Shown: piece after piece, positions 1 through 9,383 of the stretch
How the letters are laid out: every line of letters begins with the position of its first letter
Numbering within the stretch: position 1 is the first letter of the stretch
Source: a bacterium
GTDB taxonomy: Bacteria > Krumholzibacteriota > Krumholzibacteriia > LZORAL124-64-63
NCBI GenBank assembly: GCA_018829565.1
Contig: JAHJTW010000147.1
Span: 1-47,557 of the forward strand
Length of the DNA stretch: 47,557 nucleotides
Direction of reading: 5' to 3'
The notes under the pieces: model-generated
The model's input: only the letters and a program-made list of their open reading frames with translations
Databases searched by the model: none
Told to the model about the DNA's origin: nothing
Translations under genes and position numbers: made by a program

Positions 1-2451
1 CGCCATGAACCAGGCCTTGCGGTAGAACGGAGGGGTCACGTGGATGGTCACCGCCAGTCCGTCCTGGTTCCAGACGCCGTCGTTGTTCGAGCCCCGGACC
101 CGGAACGTGTAGTTGCCCGGCGGCAGGTTCGTGTAGGTGGCGTGGTTGCGGTTGCCCACGTCGTTCCACTGCGTCTCGAACCCATCGAGCATGTAGGAGA
201 AGTTGTTCTTCAGGGGCGAAGCGTAATGGAGCACCGAGAACTCGAACGAGATGACGTGGTCCTTGTGGTCCAGTTCGATGTGCTTGACCTCGCTCACCGA
301 CCGGTCCAGGACCACGTGGCCGCGGCGGTCCTCGCCCACGGGCACCGGCTTGTTGAAGATGCGGAAGTCGGTGAGCACCACGTCCGGAACGTAGGGATTG
401 TTGCGGATGCTGTCGGGATAGAAGGCGGTGAAGCCGTTGATGCCGCCGAAGTACATCCGGCCGCTGCGCCCGACGTGCGAGGCGCCCATGTTGAACTCGT
501 TGTCCTGGATCCCGTCCCGCTCGACGTAGTTGCTGATCTCGCCGTTCCGGGGATTGAACCGGGCCAGGCCGTAGTTGGTGGCGATCCACAGGCGGCCCGA
601 ACTGTCCTCCTCCACCCGGTAGATCGTGTTGTTGGGCAGGCCGTCCTTCATGCTGAACCAGCGGCAGTGCCCCGTCCGGGGGTCGAGCAGGTTCAGGCCC
701 GTGGTGGTGCCGAGCCACATGCGGCCGCGGCTGTCGCTGGTGATCGAAAGGACGACGTTGCTGCTGAGGGTGCGCCGGTCATCGGGATCGTGCTGGTAGC
801 GCCGGAATGTCCCGGTTTCGAGGTCGTAGGACGCCGCGCCGCTGCCCCAGACGCTCATCCACAGGCGGTCCGAGGAGTCCACGAACAGGTCCCGGATGCT
901 CCCCGGGGGAAGTCCGGTCGAGTCCTCCGGATCATGCCGGAACCGGGTGAACAGGCCCGTTCCGAGGTCGTAGCGCTCCAGGCTGGTCATGGTTCCGATC
1001 CACACCCCGCCCGACCGGTCGCTGCACACGGAGAAAACGCGGTCGTCGCCGATGGCCCGGGGGTCGTCCGGGTTTGCCACGAAGCGCCGGTAGAGCCCCG
1101 TCTTCGGGTCGAAACGGTTCAGGGCGCCGTCCCTGGCCCCCAGCCAGATGCCGCCCAGGCTGTCCTCCACCACCTCGATGAAGGAATCGTAGCTGGGCCG
1201 GCGCGGGTCGTCCGGGTCCGCCATGATCTGGGTGATGGATCCGCTTTCCGGATGCAGGACGTTCAGACCCGACTCGGTGACCGTCCACACGTCCCCCGAG
1301 CGGGTTTCCCACATGGACCAGACGCAGGCGTTGGTCAGGCTGGCCCCGCTGCCGGGCTGGTTGCTGATGTGGAAGAACTGCTTGGCCTTGGTGTCGAGGC
1401 GGTTGGCCCCGTTGCTCGACCCCATCCAGATCACTCCGGCCTTGTCCAGCAGGAGGCAGTAGATCTCGTTGTCGCTGAGGCTCATGGGGTCCTGGGGATT
1501 GTTCTGGAACCCCCGGCAGTGGCCCGTCCCCAGGTCGATGTTGTAGACCCCGCGGTGCTCCGTCCCCACCCAAAGCTGCCCCCCCGGCGCCTCCAGGATC
1601 GCGCTGACGGAAACCGCCTGGGGCTTTCCTGCATTGCCGGGATCGATCGGGCGTCTCCGGACCTCACCGGTGCGGGGCTCGAGCAGGCCCAGGCCGCCCG
1701 TGGTGCCGACCCAGACCCCGCCGTCGGCCGCGCGGGCCAGCGACAGGATTTCGCCCGCGGGGAGCGAATCCGGATCGTCCGGATCGTGGAAGTAATGCCG
1801 CATCTTGCCCGTCAAGGTGTCGAATCGGGTGAGCCCGGTGCTGGATCCCACCCAGAGCATCCCCCTTTCGGCCATCATCAGGCAGCGGATCTGGCCGGAA
1901 ATTCCCTCGCCTTCATTCACCTGACCCGGGGCGTAGCTGCGGATGGTCTCGGTGGCGGGATCGAAGCGGAGCAATCCGTCCGCCATGGTTCCCAGCCAGA
2001 CGAAGCCCTCCTCGTCGGCGAGGATGGCCCGCACGTCGTAGTATCCGTCGTGGCCCGGCAGGTCCGGATCGTAACGGTAAGGCGTGAAGGTCTCCGTGCG
2101 CCGGTCGAAGCGGTTGAACCCCCCGCCCTCGGTGCCGATCCAGAGGTCCCCGTTCGGGTCCTCGGTAAGGCACCAGACGTTGGGATCGCTGATGCTGCTG
2201 GGGTTCTCGGGATCCGCCTTGAAGGAGATGATCTGGCGGCCGTCGTACCGGTTCACCCCGTCCTGGGTGCCCAGCCAGATGAACCCGCGGCTGTCCTGGT
2301 AGACGGAGAGGATGGAACTCTGGGAGAGGCCGTCCGCCAGCATCAATCGCTGGAACCGGACCGGGAGTTCCGCCATGGCCCCGGCGAGGGGAACCATGAT
2401 CAGCTGGCCGAGAAGCGTGCTCCAGAGGGCGAGTCGGAGTGTTCGGGGCAT
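1..2451 (-). CDS. Two-component regulator propeller sensor, 3' truncated by window edge
   Basis: The minus-strand frame is open from an ATG at 2451 to base 1 (817 codons, no stop). After a signal-type N-terminus (MPRTLRLALWSTLLGQ...) comes the classic propeller opener LADGLSQSSILSVYQDSRGF, then many repeats of the type GxxWLGT..GLxRFD, as in Reg_prop (PF07494) blades, enough for two propellers. Residues about 700-810 form a Y_Y_Y domain (LKNNFSYMLDGFETQWNDVG ... YTNLPPGNYTFRVRGSNNDG). In known proteins this periplasmic sensor is followed by a membrane helix and a histidine kinase, hybrid kinase or other output domain. That part lies outside the window, so the output type cannot be told. Ligands in Bacteroidetes relatives are often glycans; here the ligand is unknown. 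Confidence 0.93.
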   Translation of the reverse strand, partial: MPRTLRLALWSTLLGQLIMVPLAGAMAELPVRFQRLMLADGLSQSSILSVYQDSRGFIWLGTQDGVNRYDGRQIISFKADPENPSSISDPNVWCLTEDPNGDLWIGTEGGGFNRFDRRTETFTPYRYDPDLPGHDGYYDVRAILADEEGFVWLGTMADGLLRFDPATETIRSYAPGQVNEGEGISGQIRCLMMAERGMLWVGSSTGLTRFDTLTGKMRHYFHDPDDPDSLPAGEILSLARAADGGVWVGTTGGLGLLEPRTGEVRRRPIDPGNAGKPQAVSVSAILEAPGGQLWVGTEHRGVYNIDLGTGHCRGFQNNPQDPMSLSDNEIYCLLLDKAGVIWMGSSNGANRLDTKAKQFFHISNQPGSGASLTNACVWSMWETRSGDVWTVTESGLNVLHPESGSITQIMADPDDPRRPSYDSFIEVVEDSLGGIWLGARDGALNRFDPKTGLYRRFVANPDDPRAIGDDRVFSVCSDRSGGVWIGTMTSLERYDLGTGLFTRFRHDPEDSTGLPPGSIRDLFVDSSDRLWMSVWGSGAASYDLETGTFRRYQHDPDDRRTLSSNVVLSITSDSRGRMWLGTTTGLNLLDPRTGHCRWFSMKDGLPNNTIYRVEEDSSGRLWIATNYGLARFNPRNGEISNYVERDGIQDNEFNMGASHVGRSGRMYFGGINGFTAFYPDSIRNNPYVPDVVLTDFRIFNKPVPVGEDRRGHVVLDRSVSEVKHIELDHKDHVISFEFSVLHYASPLKNNFSYMLDGFETQWNDVGNRNHATYTNLPPGNYTFRVRGSNNDGVWNQDGLAVTIHVTPPFYRKAWFMA

Positions 2452-2551
2452 TGGCGATCTCCAGCACGAGTTGCAGGGCGGGCCGGGCCGCCCTCCCGGG
2501 AGTCAGGATGTCTCACCGGGTACTTATCGCCGGATGTCCCTTGAACTTTAG

Positions 2552-2566
2552 AATTGACTGTCAATT
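2552..2566. promoter_or_regulatory. Perfect 15-bp dyad upstream of the propeller sensor
   Basis: AATTGACTGTCAATT is a perfect inverted repeat (7-bp arms, one central base) in the 130-bp gap between tyrA and the propeller gene, about 100 bp upstream of the sensor start. On the minus strand its first half contains TTGACA, a consensus -35 hexamer, but I see no good -10 at the right distance. It may be a repressor or activator site for the sensor gene. Confidence 0.35.
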
Positions 2567-2581
2567 TTGACCTGGCGGGAA

Positions 2582-3706
2582 TCAGACGAACCGGTCCGCC
2601 AGCCGGTGGATGAGATAGCCGCTTTCCCGCATGGCCTGATCGGCGAAATCCCCGAAGAAGGCGCCGATGGCTGCGAACTCCCGGATAAACCCCTCCTTGT
2701 CGTCGGTTTCGGCCAGTTCGGCCAGCCGGGCGTGGTGGGAGGCGAAATCCAGCAACAACTGCCGCCGCTCCTGGTCCGCAAAGACGATATCGGCATAGAG
2801 TTCCGCGTTCTGGGCGAAGATCCGCCCCGTCATCATCAGTTCTGCGCGATAGATGGGACTCGATAGATCGAGGATGTCGCCCGGGGCGATGTTGCAGGCC
2901 CTCATGAACGACCCGTGCAGCAGGGCCACGAAATGGCGCAAGCCCTGGACCAGGTTCATCATGCGGTCATGGGCCCCGGGTTCGACCTCCTTGACCCGCA
3001 TGCCCCACAGAGCCGCCTGGTCGAGCAGCCAGCGGCCGGCCTCGGGCTGCCGGCCGGGGCAGCAGATGAGCAGCTGCTTGGAGAGATTGCCCACGTCGGG
3101 GGCGTGCATGGGATGCAGGCCCAGGACCGGGCCCGGATGGGCGGCCAGCATGGCCTCCAGGGGGCGCTTTTTGACGCTGGTGAAGTCGGCCAGGAGGGCG
3201 GCCGGCGGCAATAACGGACCGAGACGTGTTATGACGCCCTCGGTATCACGAATGGGTACGCTGACGATCGCTGCGTCGATCCCTGCGGCAAGTCCAGGGG
3301 CCCGATCCCAGTCCCCCTGATCCAGGACCCTCACAAGGTGGCCGCTGGCCTGGAGCATCCGGCCGTAGAGGGATCCCATGCGGCCACGGCCTCCCACGAC
3401 CAGGATGGTGCGCGGCTCCGGAGTCGCCCGGGGGAAATCGGCCACCGACTGCCTGGCCCTCGAGGCGCTCATGATCATGCGGAGGAAGTCCTCGGCCCAT
3501 TCCGGATCCAGACCCAGCTGTCCGGCCGCCTCCCGGAACGAGGCCACCTTCTGGCTTTCCCGCTCGGGCACGAAGATCGGCAACCCGGCGGCCAGCTTGG
3601 CCTGGAGCACCTCGGCCGCCAGGGCGTTGCGCTCCTGCAGCAGATCGAGGATGCGGCGGTCGATGGCGTCGATGCGTTCGCGCTGGCTGTCGAGGGGGCC
3701 GGGCAT
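2582..3706 (-). CDS. tyrA: Bifunctional chorismate mutase / prephenate dehydrogenase (T-protein)
   Basis: This 374-residue protein matches the fused TyrA layout. Residues about 1-90 are an AroQ-type all-helical chorismate mutase (LDSQRERIDAIDRRILDLL, later PERESQKV). Residues about 100-370 are the dehydrogenase, opening with the NAD-binding turn VVGGRGRMGSLYGRML and containing SVPIRDTEGVI and GLHPMHAP. It would convert chorismate to prephenate and then to 4-hydroxyphenylpyruvate for tyrosine synthesis in the cytoplasm. The start at 3706 has GGAGG five bases upstream; in-frame ATGs at 3718 and 3829 lack this. No other aromatic pathway gene lies next to it. Confidence 0.93.
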   Translation of the reverse strand: MPGPLDSQRERIDAIDRRILDLLQERNALAAEVLQAKLAAGLPIFVPERESQKVASFREAAGQLGLDPEWAEDFLRMIMSASRARQSVADFPRATPEPRTILVVGGRGRMGSLYGRMLQASGHLVRVLDQGDWDRAPGLAAGIDAAIVSVPIRDTEGVITRLGPLLPPAALLADFTSVKKRPLEAMLAAHPGPVLGLHPMHAPDVGNLSKQLLICCPGRQPEAGRWLLDQAALWGMRVKEVEPGAHDRMMNLVQGLRHFVALLHGSFMRACNIAPGDILDLSSPIYRAELMMTGRIFAQNAELYADIVFADQERRQLLLDFASHHARLAELAETDDKEGFIREFAAIGAFFGDFADQAMRESGYLIHRLADRFV

Positions 3707-3784
3707 GGTCGCCTCCATTCGGGGGATGCTGTCTGGCCGACCCGGCCATTGTAGGCGCAGGCTCCCCTTGTGTCCCCTCCGAAG

Positions 3785-3819
3785 AGGACCGCCGATCCCC
3801 CCGGGGGATCGGCGGTCCT
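3785..3819 (-). terminator. Perfect 17-bp stem hairpin after the protease gene
   Basis: The arms 3785-3801 and 3803-3819 are exact inverted copies (AGGACCGCCGATCCCCC and its complement). The hairpin lies 25 bases past the protease stop codon and before tyrA on the same strand. There is no T tract on the minus strand, so it may terminate poorly or protect a 3' end. Confidence 0.6.
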
Positions 3820-3844
3820 TCAGCATCATCGCAGCGAAGGGCGC

Positions 3845-6742
3845 TTACTTCACCAGCAGCATCCGGCCCGCGCCGCTGAACCCGTCGGCCTGCAGGCGGT
3901 AGAAGTAGACCCCGGCCGCCGCGCCGCGGCCCTGGCCGTCCCTGCCGTCCCACACCGCCGAGCGCGTCCCCGCCGGCATGGTCTCCCCGTCGATCAGGCG
4001 CCGCACCAGCCGGCCCGCCACGTCGTAGACGTCAAGGCTGACCGCCGCGGTCCGCGGCAGGTCGAACGAGATCACCGTGCGCGGATTGAACGGGTTCGGC
4101 GCGGCGCCGTGCAGGGCGAAGCCCGCCGGCAGGTCCCGGCCGCCGTCCTCGTCGCCGAGACCGTACAGGTCCCAGCCGGTGACCAGGCCGTTGCCCTTGG
4201 CCACGCTGGACTTCTCGAAGGTGAACGAGTCGGAGGCCGTTCGGCCGTCGGCCGTCGCCAGGCTGATCCGGTAGAGGTAGGTGCCGGCCGGCGCTCCCGC
4301 GGGCACGTCCTGCGAGACGTTCGGCCACACGTGGGTGCCGGCCTGCAGGGTGCGGGTCGGCAGACGGCGCACCGTGTACACGTTCCCGTTGGGCAGCACC
4401 GCGTCGATCACCGCGCCGAAGGTGACCTGATCGGTGCTCTCGAGCATGACTTCGTAGGCGAAGGTCCCGCCGTTGGCCGGAATCGAAATGGGCGCGGCAT
4501 GAGGCGTCACCGTCAGGACCAGATCCGACGGCGAGGAGTCCCGGCCCCAGATCTCGATGTCGTCGAGGTTCCAGCCGCAATAGGTCCAGCTGGCGTCGGT
4601 CGGGCCCATGGTCCAGGCCAGGTAGACCGTCGCCCGGCCGTCGGCCACGGCGCTGATGTCGTACTCGACCAGGGTCCACTCCGTGTCTGCGACCTCGCCG
4701 GTGTTCTGCCACACCGTGGTCCAGTTGACGCCGTCGTTGCTCACGCTGAAGTAGGCGTGGTCGTAGGACGGCTGCTCGACGCCCAGCCACCGCTGGAACT
4801 TCACCGTGACCCCCTCGAGGCCGGAGCAGTCGATGGCCCCGGTGCGCAGGCTCCTCAGGGGGAGGTTGTTGGGATAGTCGCCCGCCAGGTTGAAGCCCAG
4901 CACGTTGGCGCCGGTGTGGCCGCTCACCGGATCGGGGCCGCCGTAGGCGCCGCCGCCGCCCTGGGGAACCCCGAACTGCCAGCCGGTCTCCATGATCCAG
5001 CCCGGATCGGTGTCCAGGGGGAAGCTGTAGGCCAGCTCGGGCAGGCCCACCTGCAGGACGGCGTCCCGCGTGGTGTCGCCGAGACCGTCGGTCAGGTTGG
5101 TGAAGGCGATCGTCCCGGTGTAGGTGCCCTGGGGCAGGCCGAAGACGTCGGGAGTCAGGGCCACCGTCACGGTGACCTCCCCGCCCTCCGGCACCGTGCC
5201 CGAGGCCGGATCGACGGTCAGCCAGGACGCGTCGACGTCCACCACGAACTGCAGGGGAGCGTCGTCGAGATTCTTGATGACGTAATCCTGCTGGGGATTG
5301 GCGAAGGGTCCGCCGACCTCGCCTTCGGCGTAGAAGCCGGTCGAGGGGGTGACCTTCATGCCGGCCAGGCCGGGCCACCAGGTGTCCAGCACCGCGGCCC
5401 CCGATCCGGTCGGATCGAGGTAGGGAGCCAGGGCCGGCCAGGACACGGAGAAACGGCCGTACCAGTCGCTCAGATCATTGCCGCAGGCCGCGTAGCCGCC
5501 GTGCAGCTGGCCCACCACCCGGTGGTTCTCGTCGAACAGGGGCGAGCCCGAGGAACCCGGTTCGGTGGTTCCGACGTCCCAGTCGGTCACCCGGATGTGC
5601 GTGCCGTTGCCGGGCACCGCATTGCTCAGGTATGAAGTCGTGCTGGTGGGATCGAACTCGAAGCTGATGCTCTTCTCGTCGGTGTTGGGATGATGGATGG
5701 CGATGGCCTGTTGCGGATCCTCGCTGCCGTTGTTCCAGCCGGCGAAGGCCACGGCGTGCTCGGGATCGACCGGGTCGTCCATCTCCACCAGGGTGAAGTC
5801 CGAGGTCGCATTGCCGGCCAGCCAGGTCGAACCGGTCTGGAAGTCGGCCAGGCTGCCGCCGCCCTGCTGTCCGCAGACGGGGCTCTGGAAGTTCCAGTAC
5901 ACCACGAGCGAGGGGGCGTTGCCCACGTTGATGCCGCAGTGGTTGGCGGTCATGAAGTAGGGAGACGCGTCCTGGGCGGTGTTGTTGACCATGAAGCCGG
6001 TGCAGAAGGTGCTGCCGCCGGTGGATATCACGCCGACAGACGCGATCTCGGCCCGCCAGTCGTCGCCCTCGGGGCATATCACGTCGACGTTGCAGGACCC
6101 GGACTTCTCGCGCAGGAGGTCGGCGAGATCCTCGCCGAAGAAACGGTACCCGCGGTTGATGCTCGCGAGTTCCAGGCGGTAGTCGTGACGGGACTCCGAG
6201 GGCAGCACCAGTTCGATCACGATCTCGTCGCCCAGGATGACCGGGGTCCACAGCTCGCCGTGGGTCTCGTTGTCGCCGTCGGTGAAGGTGCGCACCCCGC
6301 GCGGGTCATCCGGGCCGGTCGCATCGACGGGATAGATGCTCAGTCGGGCGCCCTTGGGCAGGCGGTAGGCGCTGAAACCCAGGTTCACCGACAGGGCCCC
6401 GGGAGCAGAGATGCGGTGGCGCCACAGCTGGAAGCGGGAATCCAGATCCTCCCACACGCCGGCGTTCTCCGGCGAGACGGAGACGGCCTGGGGCAGGGCG
6501 AAGCGGGGGGCGAGACCCAGGCCCTCGCGGTCGCGGTCCTCGTTGCGGGCCGCCTCCAGGTCGATGGGGTCCGCGACCAGAGCGGGCAGACCGGCCGCCT
6601 TGGCCACGGGGAACTCCAGGGCGACCGGGCCCTCGACGGCCAGAGGATCGATCGACGGCTGCGCGGCGCCGGCCAGGGCGGCGGTCAGCAACAGGGCCAT
6701 TCCGGCGCACAGGCCAGCATAGGGACGACATCTTTCGAGCAT
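3845..6742 (-). CDS. Secreted lysyl-endopeptidase-like serine protease with FlgD-like sorting domain
   Basis: The 965-residue protein starts at the ATG at 6742, directly before a signal peptide (MLERCRPYAGLCAGMALLL...AGAA); an ATG ten codons earlier has no ribosome site. Residues about 230-440 are a trypsin-fold protease of the Achromobacter lysyl endopeptidase type. The likely triad is H268 (FMTANHCG), D315 (TSDFTLVEMD) and S398 (EPGSSGSPLF), with several cysteines for disulfides. A BACON/Ig-like strand domain follows (YVIKNLDDAPLQFVVDVD), then a jelly-roll module (GWNLDDIEIWG), another Ig-like segment, and a C-terminal sorting module of about 80 residues (NPFNPRTVISFDLP, DVYDVAGRLVRRLIDGE, VYFYRLQADG). 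It is probably exported and anchored or released at the surface. Substrate specificity for lysine is a family inference. Confidence 0.88.
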   Translation of the reverse strand: MLERCRPYAGLCAGMALLLTAALAGAAQPSIDPLAVEGPVALEFPVAKAAGLPALVADPIDLEAARNEDRDREGLGLAPRFALPQAVSVSPENAGVWEDLDSRFQLWRHRISAPGALSVNLGFSAYRLPKGARLSIYPVDATGPDDPRGVRTFTDGDNETHGELWTPVILGDEIVIELVLPSESRHDYRLELASINRGYRFFGEDLADLLREKSGSCNVDVICPEGDDWRAEIASVGVISTGGSTFCTGFMVNNTAQDASPYFMTANHCGINVGNAPSLVVYWNFQSPVCGQQGGGSLADFQTGSTWLAGNATSDFTLVEMDDPVDPEHAVAFAGWNNGSEDPQQAIAIHHPNTDEKSISFEFDPTSTTSYLSNAVPGNGTHIRVTDWDVGTTEPGSSGSPLFDENHRVVGQLHGGYAACGNDLSDWYGRFSVSWPALAPYLDPTGSGAAVLDTWWPGLAGMKVTPSTGFYAEGEVGGPFANPQQDYVIKNLDDAPLQFVVDVDASWLTVDPASGTVPEGGEVTVTVALTPDVFGLPQGTYTGTIAFTNLTDGLGDTTRDAVLQVGLPELAYSFPLDTDPGWIMETGWQFGVPQGGGGAYGGPDPVSGHTGANVLGFNLAGDYPNNLPLRSLRTGAIDCSGLEGVTVKFQRWLGVEQPSYDHAYFSVSNDGVNWTTVWQNTGEVADTEWTLVEYDISAVADGRATVYLAWTMGPTDASWTYCGWNLDDIEIWGRDSSPSDLVLTVTPHAAPISIPANGGTFAYEVMLESTDQVTFGAVIDAVLPNGNVYTVRRLPTRTLQAGTHVWPNVSQDVPAGAPAGTYLYRISLATADGRTASDSFTFEKSSVAKGNGLVTGWDLYGLGDEDGGRDLPAGFALHGAAPNPFNPRTVISFDLPRTAAVSLDVYDVAGRLVRRLIDGETMPAGTRSAVWDGRDGQGRGAAAGVYFYRLQADGFSGAGRMLLVK

Positions 6743-7015
6743 GGTCAATTTTTCCCTCCCGGGATGATCCATGGCGAGAATGCAGCTGGGAACCCCATGA
6801 TTCTACCACGAATCATCCCCGGATTCCATCTTCTAAATCTATTTATCACAAATATTTGAATAATTAATCAAAAATCGCTCTTCAATTCCGATTTTTCCTC
6901 TCATAATCGCGGAATAATCCGACTTTCCTTGCGGAAAATTCCCCACGGTGGCTATTGTGGTCGTTCCGGGGCCGAGACGGCCCCCTTCCCGGACCCGCCG
7001 ACAGGAGAGCCGGCC
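6743..7015. other. AT-rich divergent intergenic region
   Basis: This gap separates the divergent protease and trhA genes. Bases 6820-6945 are strikingly AT-rich for this DNA (for example ATTTATCACAAATATTTG) and must hold promoters for one or both sides. A TCATAAT near 6900 could serve as a plus-strand -10, but I could not fix a convincing -35/-10 pair. Confidence 0.4.
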
Positions 7016-7672
7016 ATGCGCGGCGCATTCGCTCACAAGGATTTTTCCACCGGTGAAGAGATCGCCCACGCCGTCACCCACGGTCTGGGGGTCCTGTTCA
7101 GCGTGGTGGCGCTGGTTCTCCTGGTGGTCAAGGCCGCCCGCTACGCGGACGCCCGCACCGTCACCGGGGTAGCCGTCTTCGGGGTCACCATGCTGATCCT
7201 CTACCTGGCCTCGACCCTGTACCACGCCCTGACCCCGCCCCGGGCCAAGCGGGTCTTCGAGCTGCTGGATCACGCCGCCATCTACCTGCTCATCGCGGGC
7301 ACCTACACGCCTTTCACCCTGGTCGCCCTGGGCGGCGCCTGGGGCTGGACCCTGTTCGGCCTGAGCTGGGGACTGGGGATCCTGGGGATCGTCTACGAGG
7401 TGGTCCTGCTGCGGCCCTCGAAGAAGCTGAGCCTGGCGTTCTACCTGCTGATGGGATGGCTGGTGGTCTTCGCGGTCAAGCCCCTGATGGGAGCCTTGCC
7501 CACCGAGGCCCTCACCCTGCTCGGGGCCGGCGGCATCGCCTACACCGGCGGGGCGGTGTTCTATGCCTGGCGGGGATTCCCGTACCACCACGCGGTGTGG
7601 CACCTGTGCGTGCTGGCGGGGACGGTTTTCCACTTCCTGGCCATCTACAGGCACATCATTCCCGGCCCCTGA
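7016..7672 (+). CDS. trhA: TrhA / hemolysin III family seven-helix membrane protein
   Basis: The 218-residue protein has seven hydrophobic segments. It carries the PAQR/HlyIII metal-site residues: Ser and His in YLASTLYHAL (first third) and the paired histidines in YHHAVWHLCVLAG near the C-terminus. The opening segment TGEEIAHAVTHGLGVLF is typical. Relatives act in the inner membrane and have been linked to membrane fluidity homeostasis; the name hemolysin III is historical. The start at 7016 has AGGAG eight bases upstream. It faces the minus-strand ggt gene tail to tail with a 10-base gap. Confidence 0.92.
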   Translation: MRGAFAHKDFSTGEEIAHAVTHGLGVLFSVVALVLLVVKAARYADARTVTGVAVFGVTMLILYLASTLYHALTPPRAKRVFELLDHAAIYLLIAGTYTPFTLVALGGAWGWTLFGLSWGLGILGIVYEVVLLRPSKKLSLAFYLLMGWLVVFAVKPLMGALPTEALTLLGAGGIAYTGGAVFYAWRGFPYHHAVWHLCVLAGTVFHFLAIYRHIIPGP

Positions 7673-7682
7673 ACCATCCGGG

Positions 7683-9383
7683 TCAGAAACCCGCAGCCTC
7701 CCCCATCCCCCGCGGGTCCGACGCGCCGGTGAGCAGGCCCGTTTCCGGATCCGCCACGATGACCTGCGCGTTGCACATCGGGATCCGCTCCTTGAGCCGG
7801 TGACCCATCCCTTCCAGGATCTTCCGGGTGTCGGGACTCAATCCGTGCGCCTCGAAATACATCAGGTCGGGCGACCACTGGTGATGGATCCGCGGCGCCG
7901 AGACCGCCTGCAGGGCGTCCATGCCGTGGTCGAGGACGTTCACGATGGTCTGCAGGGTGGTGGTGATGATCTTCGAGCCTCCCGGAGCGCCCGTGACCAT
8001 CCTGACCCGGCCGTCCTGCAGGACGATGGTGGGGGTCATGCTCGACAGGGGCCGCTTGCCCGGAGCCACGCTGTTGGCCTCGCCCCCCACCAGCCCGAAG
8101 GCGTTGGCGAACCCCGGCGCCGCCACGAAATCGTCCATCTGGTCGTTGAGCATCACTCCGGTGCCCGTCGCCATCCAGCCCGAACCGAAGGACAGATTGA
8201 TGGTCAAGGTGGCGGCCACGGCGCTTCCGGCGGCGTCGACGACCGAGAGGTGCGTCGTGTGGGCGCTCTCCCGGCGAACCAGCGGCGCGCCGGGGATGTC
8301 GGCGGCGGGGATCGACCGGTCGGACCGGATCAGGCTCCGCAGCGAGTCGGCATAGTCCCTCCCCGTCAGCCTGGCAACCGGAACCGTGACGAAGTCCGGA
8401 TCGCCCAGGAACCGACTGCGGTCCGCGAAGGCGAACTTCATGGCCTCGGTCATGGGATGAACCGCCGCCGCCGAACCGATGCCTGCACCGCCCACGTCGA
8501 ACCCCTCCAGGACGTTCAGCATCTGCACCAGATGGACGCCGCCGCTGGACGGCGGGGGCATGGACCAGACGTCGCAGCCGCGGTACCGGCCGTGGATCGG
8601 CTCTCGCCAGATGGCCTGATAGCCCGCAAGGTCCTCGAGGGTCATGCCCGCCCCGGCGGCGGCCGTCTCGGCGGCGATGGCCTGGGCGACCGGGCCCGTG
8701 TAGAAGGCCGAGGGGCCGCGATCAGCGATGGCCTCCAGGGTAGCCGCCAGATCCTCCTGGACCAGTATCATTCCGATCTGCGGAACGTTCTCGCCACTCA
8801 GGAAGACCTCCCTGGCTGCAGGATTGAACCGCTGCTTCTCCTCCGCGATCCGGTCGGTGAGCATCTGGGAGACGGGGACGCCTCCGCGCGCCAGGGCGAC
8901 GGCCGGCTGCACCAGCTGCGCCCACGGCAGGCGGCCCTGGGCCCGGTGGGCCTCCCACAACCCCCTCACCAGGCCCGGCACGCCGATCGACAGGGGCCCG
9001 TCGCGGCTGAGGCTGTCGACCGGGGCGCCGTTCCGCACGAACATGTCCCGGTGGGCGGCCAGGGGCGCCGTCTCGCGGGCGTCCAGCGCCGTGACCTTGC
9101 CGGTCTCCGCATCGAAGCAGACCAGGAATCCCCCCCCACCAAGGCCCGAGGAATAGGGTTCACAGACGGCCAGGGCCAGGGCCGTGGCGACGGCCGCATC
9201 CACGGCGTTGCCGCCCTGGCGCAGGATGCCCAAGCCCGCCCGGGTGGCCAGCGGATGCGCCGAGACGACCATGCCGTGTTCGGCGGCGGCCGGCGATTCC
9301 ACCGCCGACACCGGCCAGGGGTACGCCATCGTCGCCAGGATGACCGTCACCAGGATGAACTTTTCCAGTATTCCCGACCTCAT
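7683..9383 (-). CDS. ggt: Gamma-glutamyltransferase (gamma-glutamyltranspeptidase)
   Basis: The 566-residue precursor has a signal peptide (FILVTVILATMAYPWPVSA) and is the usual family length. GGNAVDAAVATALALAVCEP is the family N-terminal signature. The autoprocessing site is at His375-Thr376 in SAHTTHLSVVD, where Thr376 would become the nucleophile of the small subunit. PLSSMTPTIV and GAPGGSKI supply the conserved serines and oxyanion glycines. It cleaves gamma-glutamyl bonds of glutathione and related peptides in the periplasm. Its ATG overlaps the stop codon of the upstream DUF4350-like gene (ATGA), so the two are translationally coupled. Confidence 0.95.
   Translation of the reverse strand: MRSGILEKFILVTVILATMAYPWPVSAVESPAAAEHGMVVSAHPLATRAGLGILRQGGNAVDAAVATALALAVCEPYSSGLGGGGFLVCFDAETGKVTALDARETAPLAAHRDMFVRNGAPVDSLSRDGPLSIGVPGLVRGLWEAHRAQGRLPWAQLVQPAVALARGGVPVSQMLTDRIAEEKQRFNPAAREVFLSGENVPQIGMILVQEDLAATLEAIADRGPSAFYTGPVAQAIAAETAAAGAGMTLEDLAGYQAIWREPIHGRYRGCDVWSMPPPSSGGVHLVQMLNVLEGFDVGGAGIGSAAAVHPMTEAMKFAFADRSRFLGDPDFVTVPVARLTGRDYADSLRSLIRSDRSIPAADIPGAPLVRRESAHTTHLSVVDAAGSAVAATLTINLSFGSGWMATGTGVMLNDQMDDFVAAPGFANAFGLVGGEANSVAPGKRPLSSMTPTIVLQDGRVRMVTGAPGGSKIITTTLQTIVNVLDHGMDALQAVSAPRIHHQWSPDLMYFEAHGLSPDTRKILEGMGHRLKERIPMCNAQVIVADPETGLLTGASDPRGMGEAAGF

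Noticed and set aside
40-2544. Long plus-strand open frame opposite the propeller sensor
   Set aside because: It is an antisense shadow rich in Val, Arg, Pro and Ala with no family pattern; the minus strand reads a clear propeller protein.
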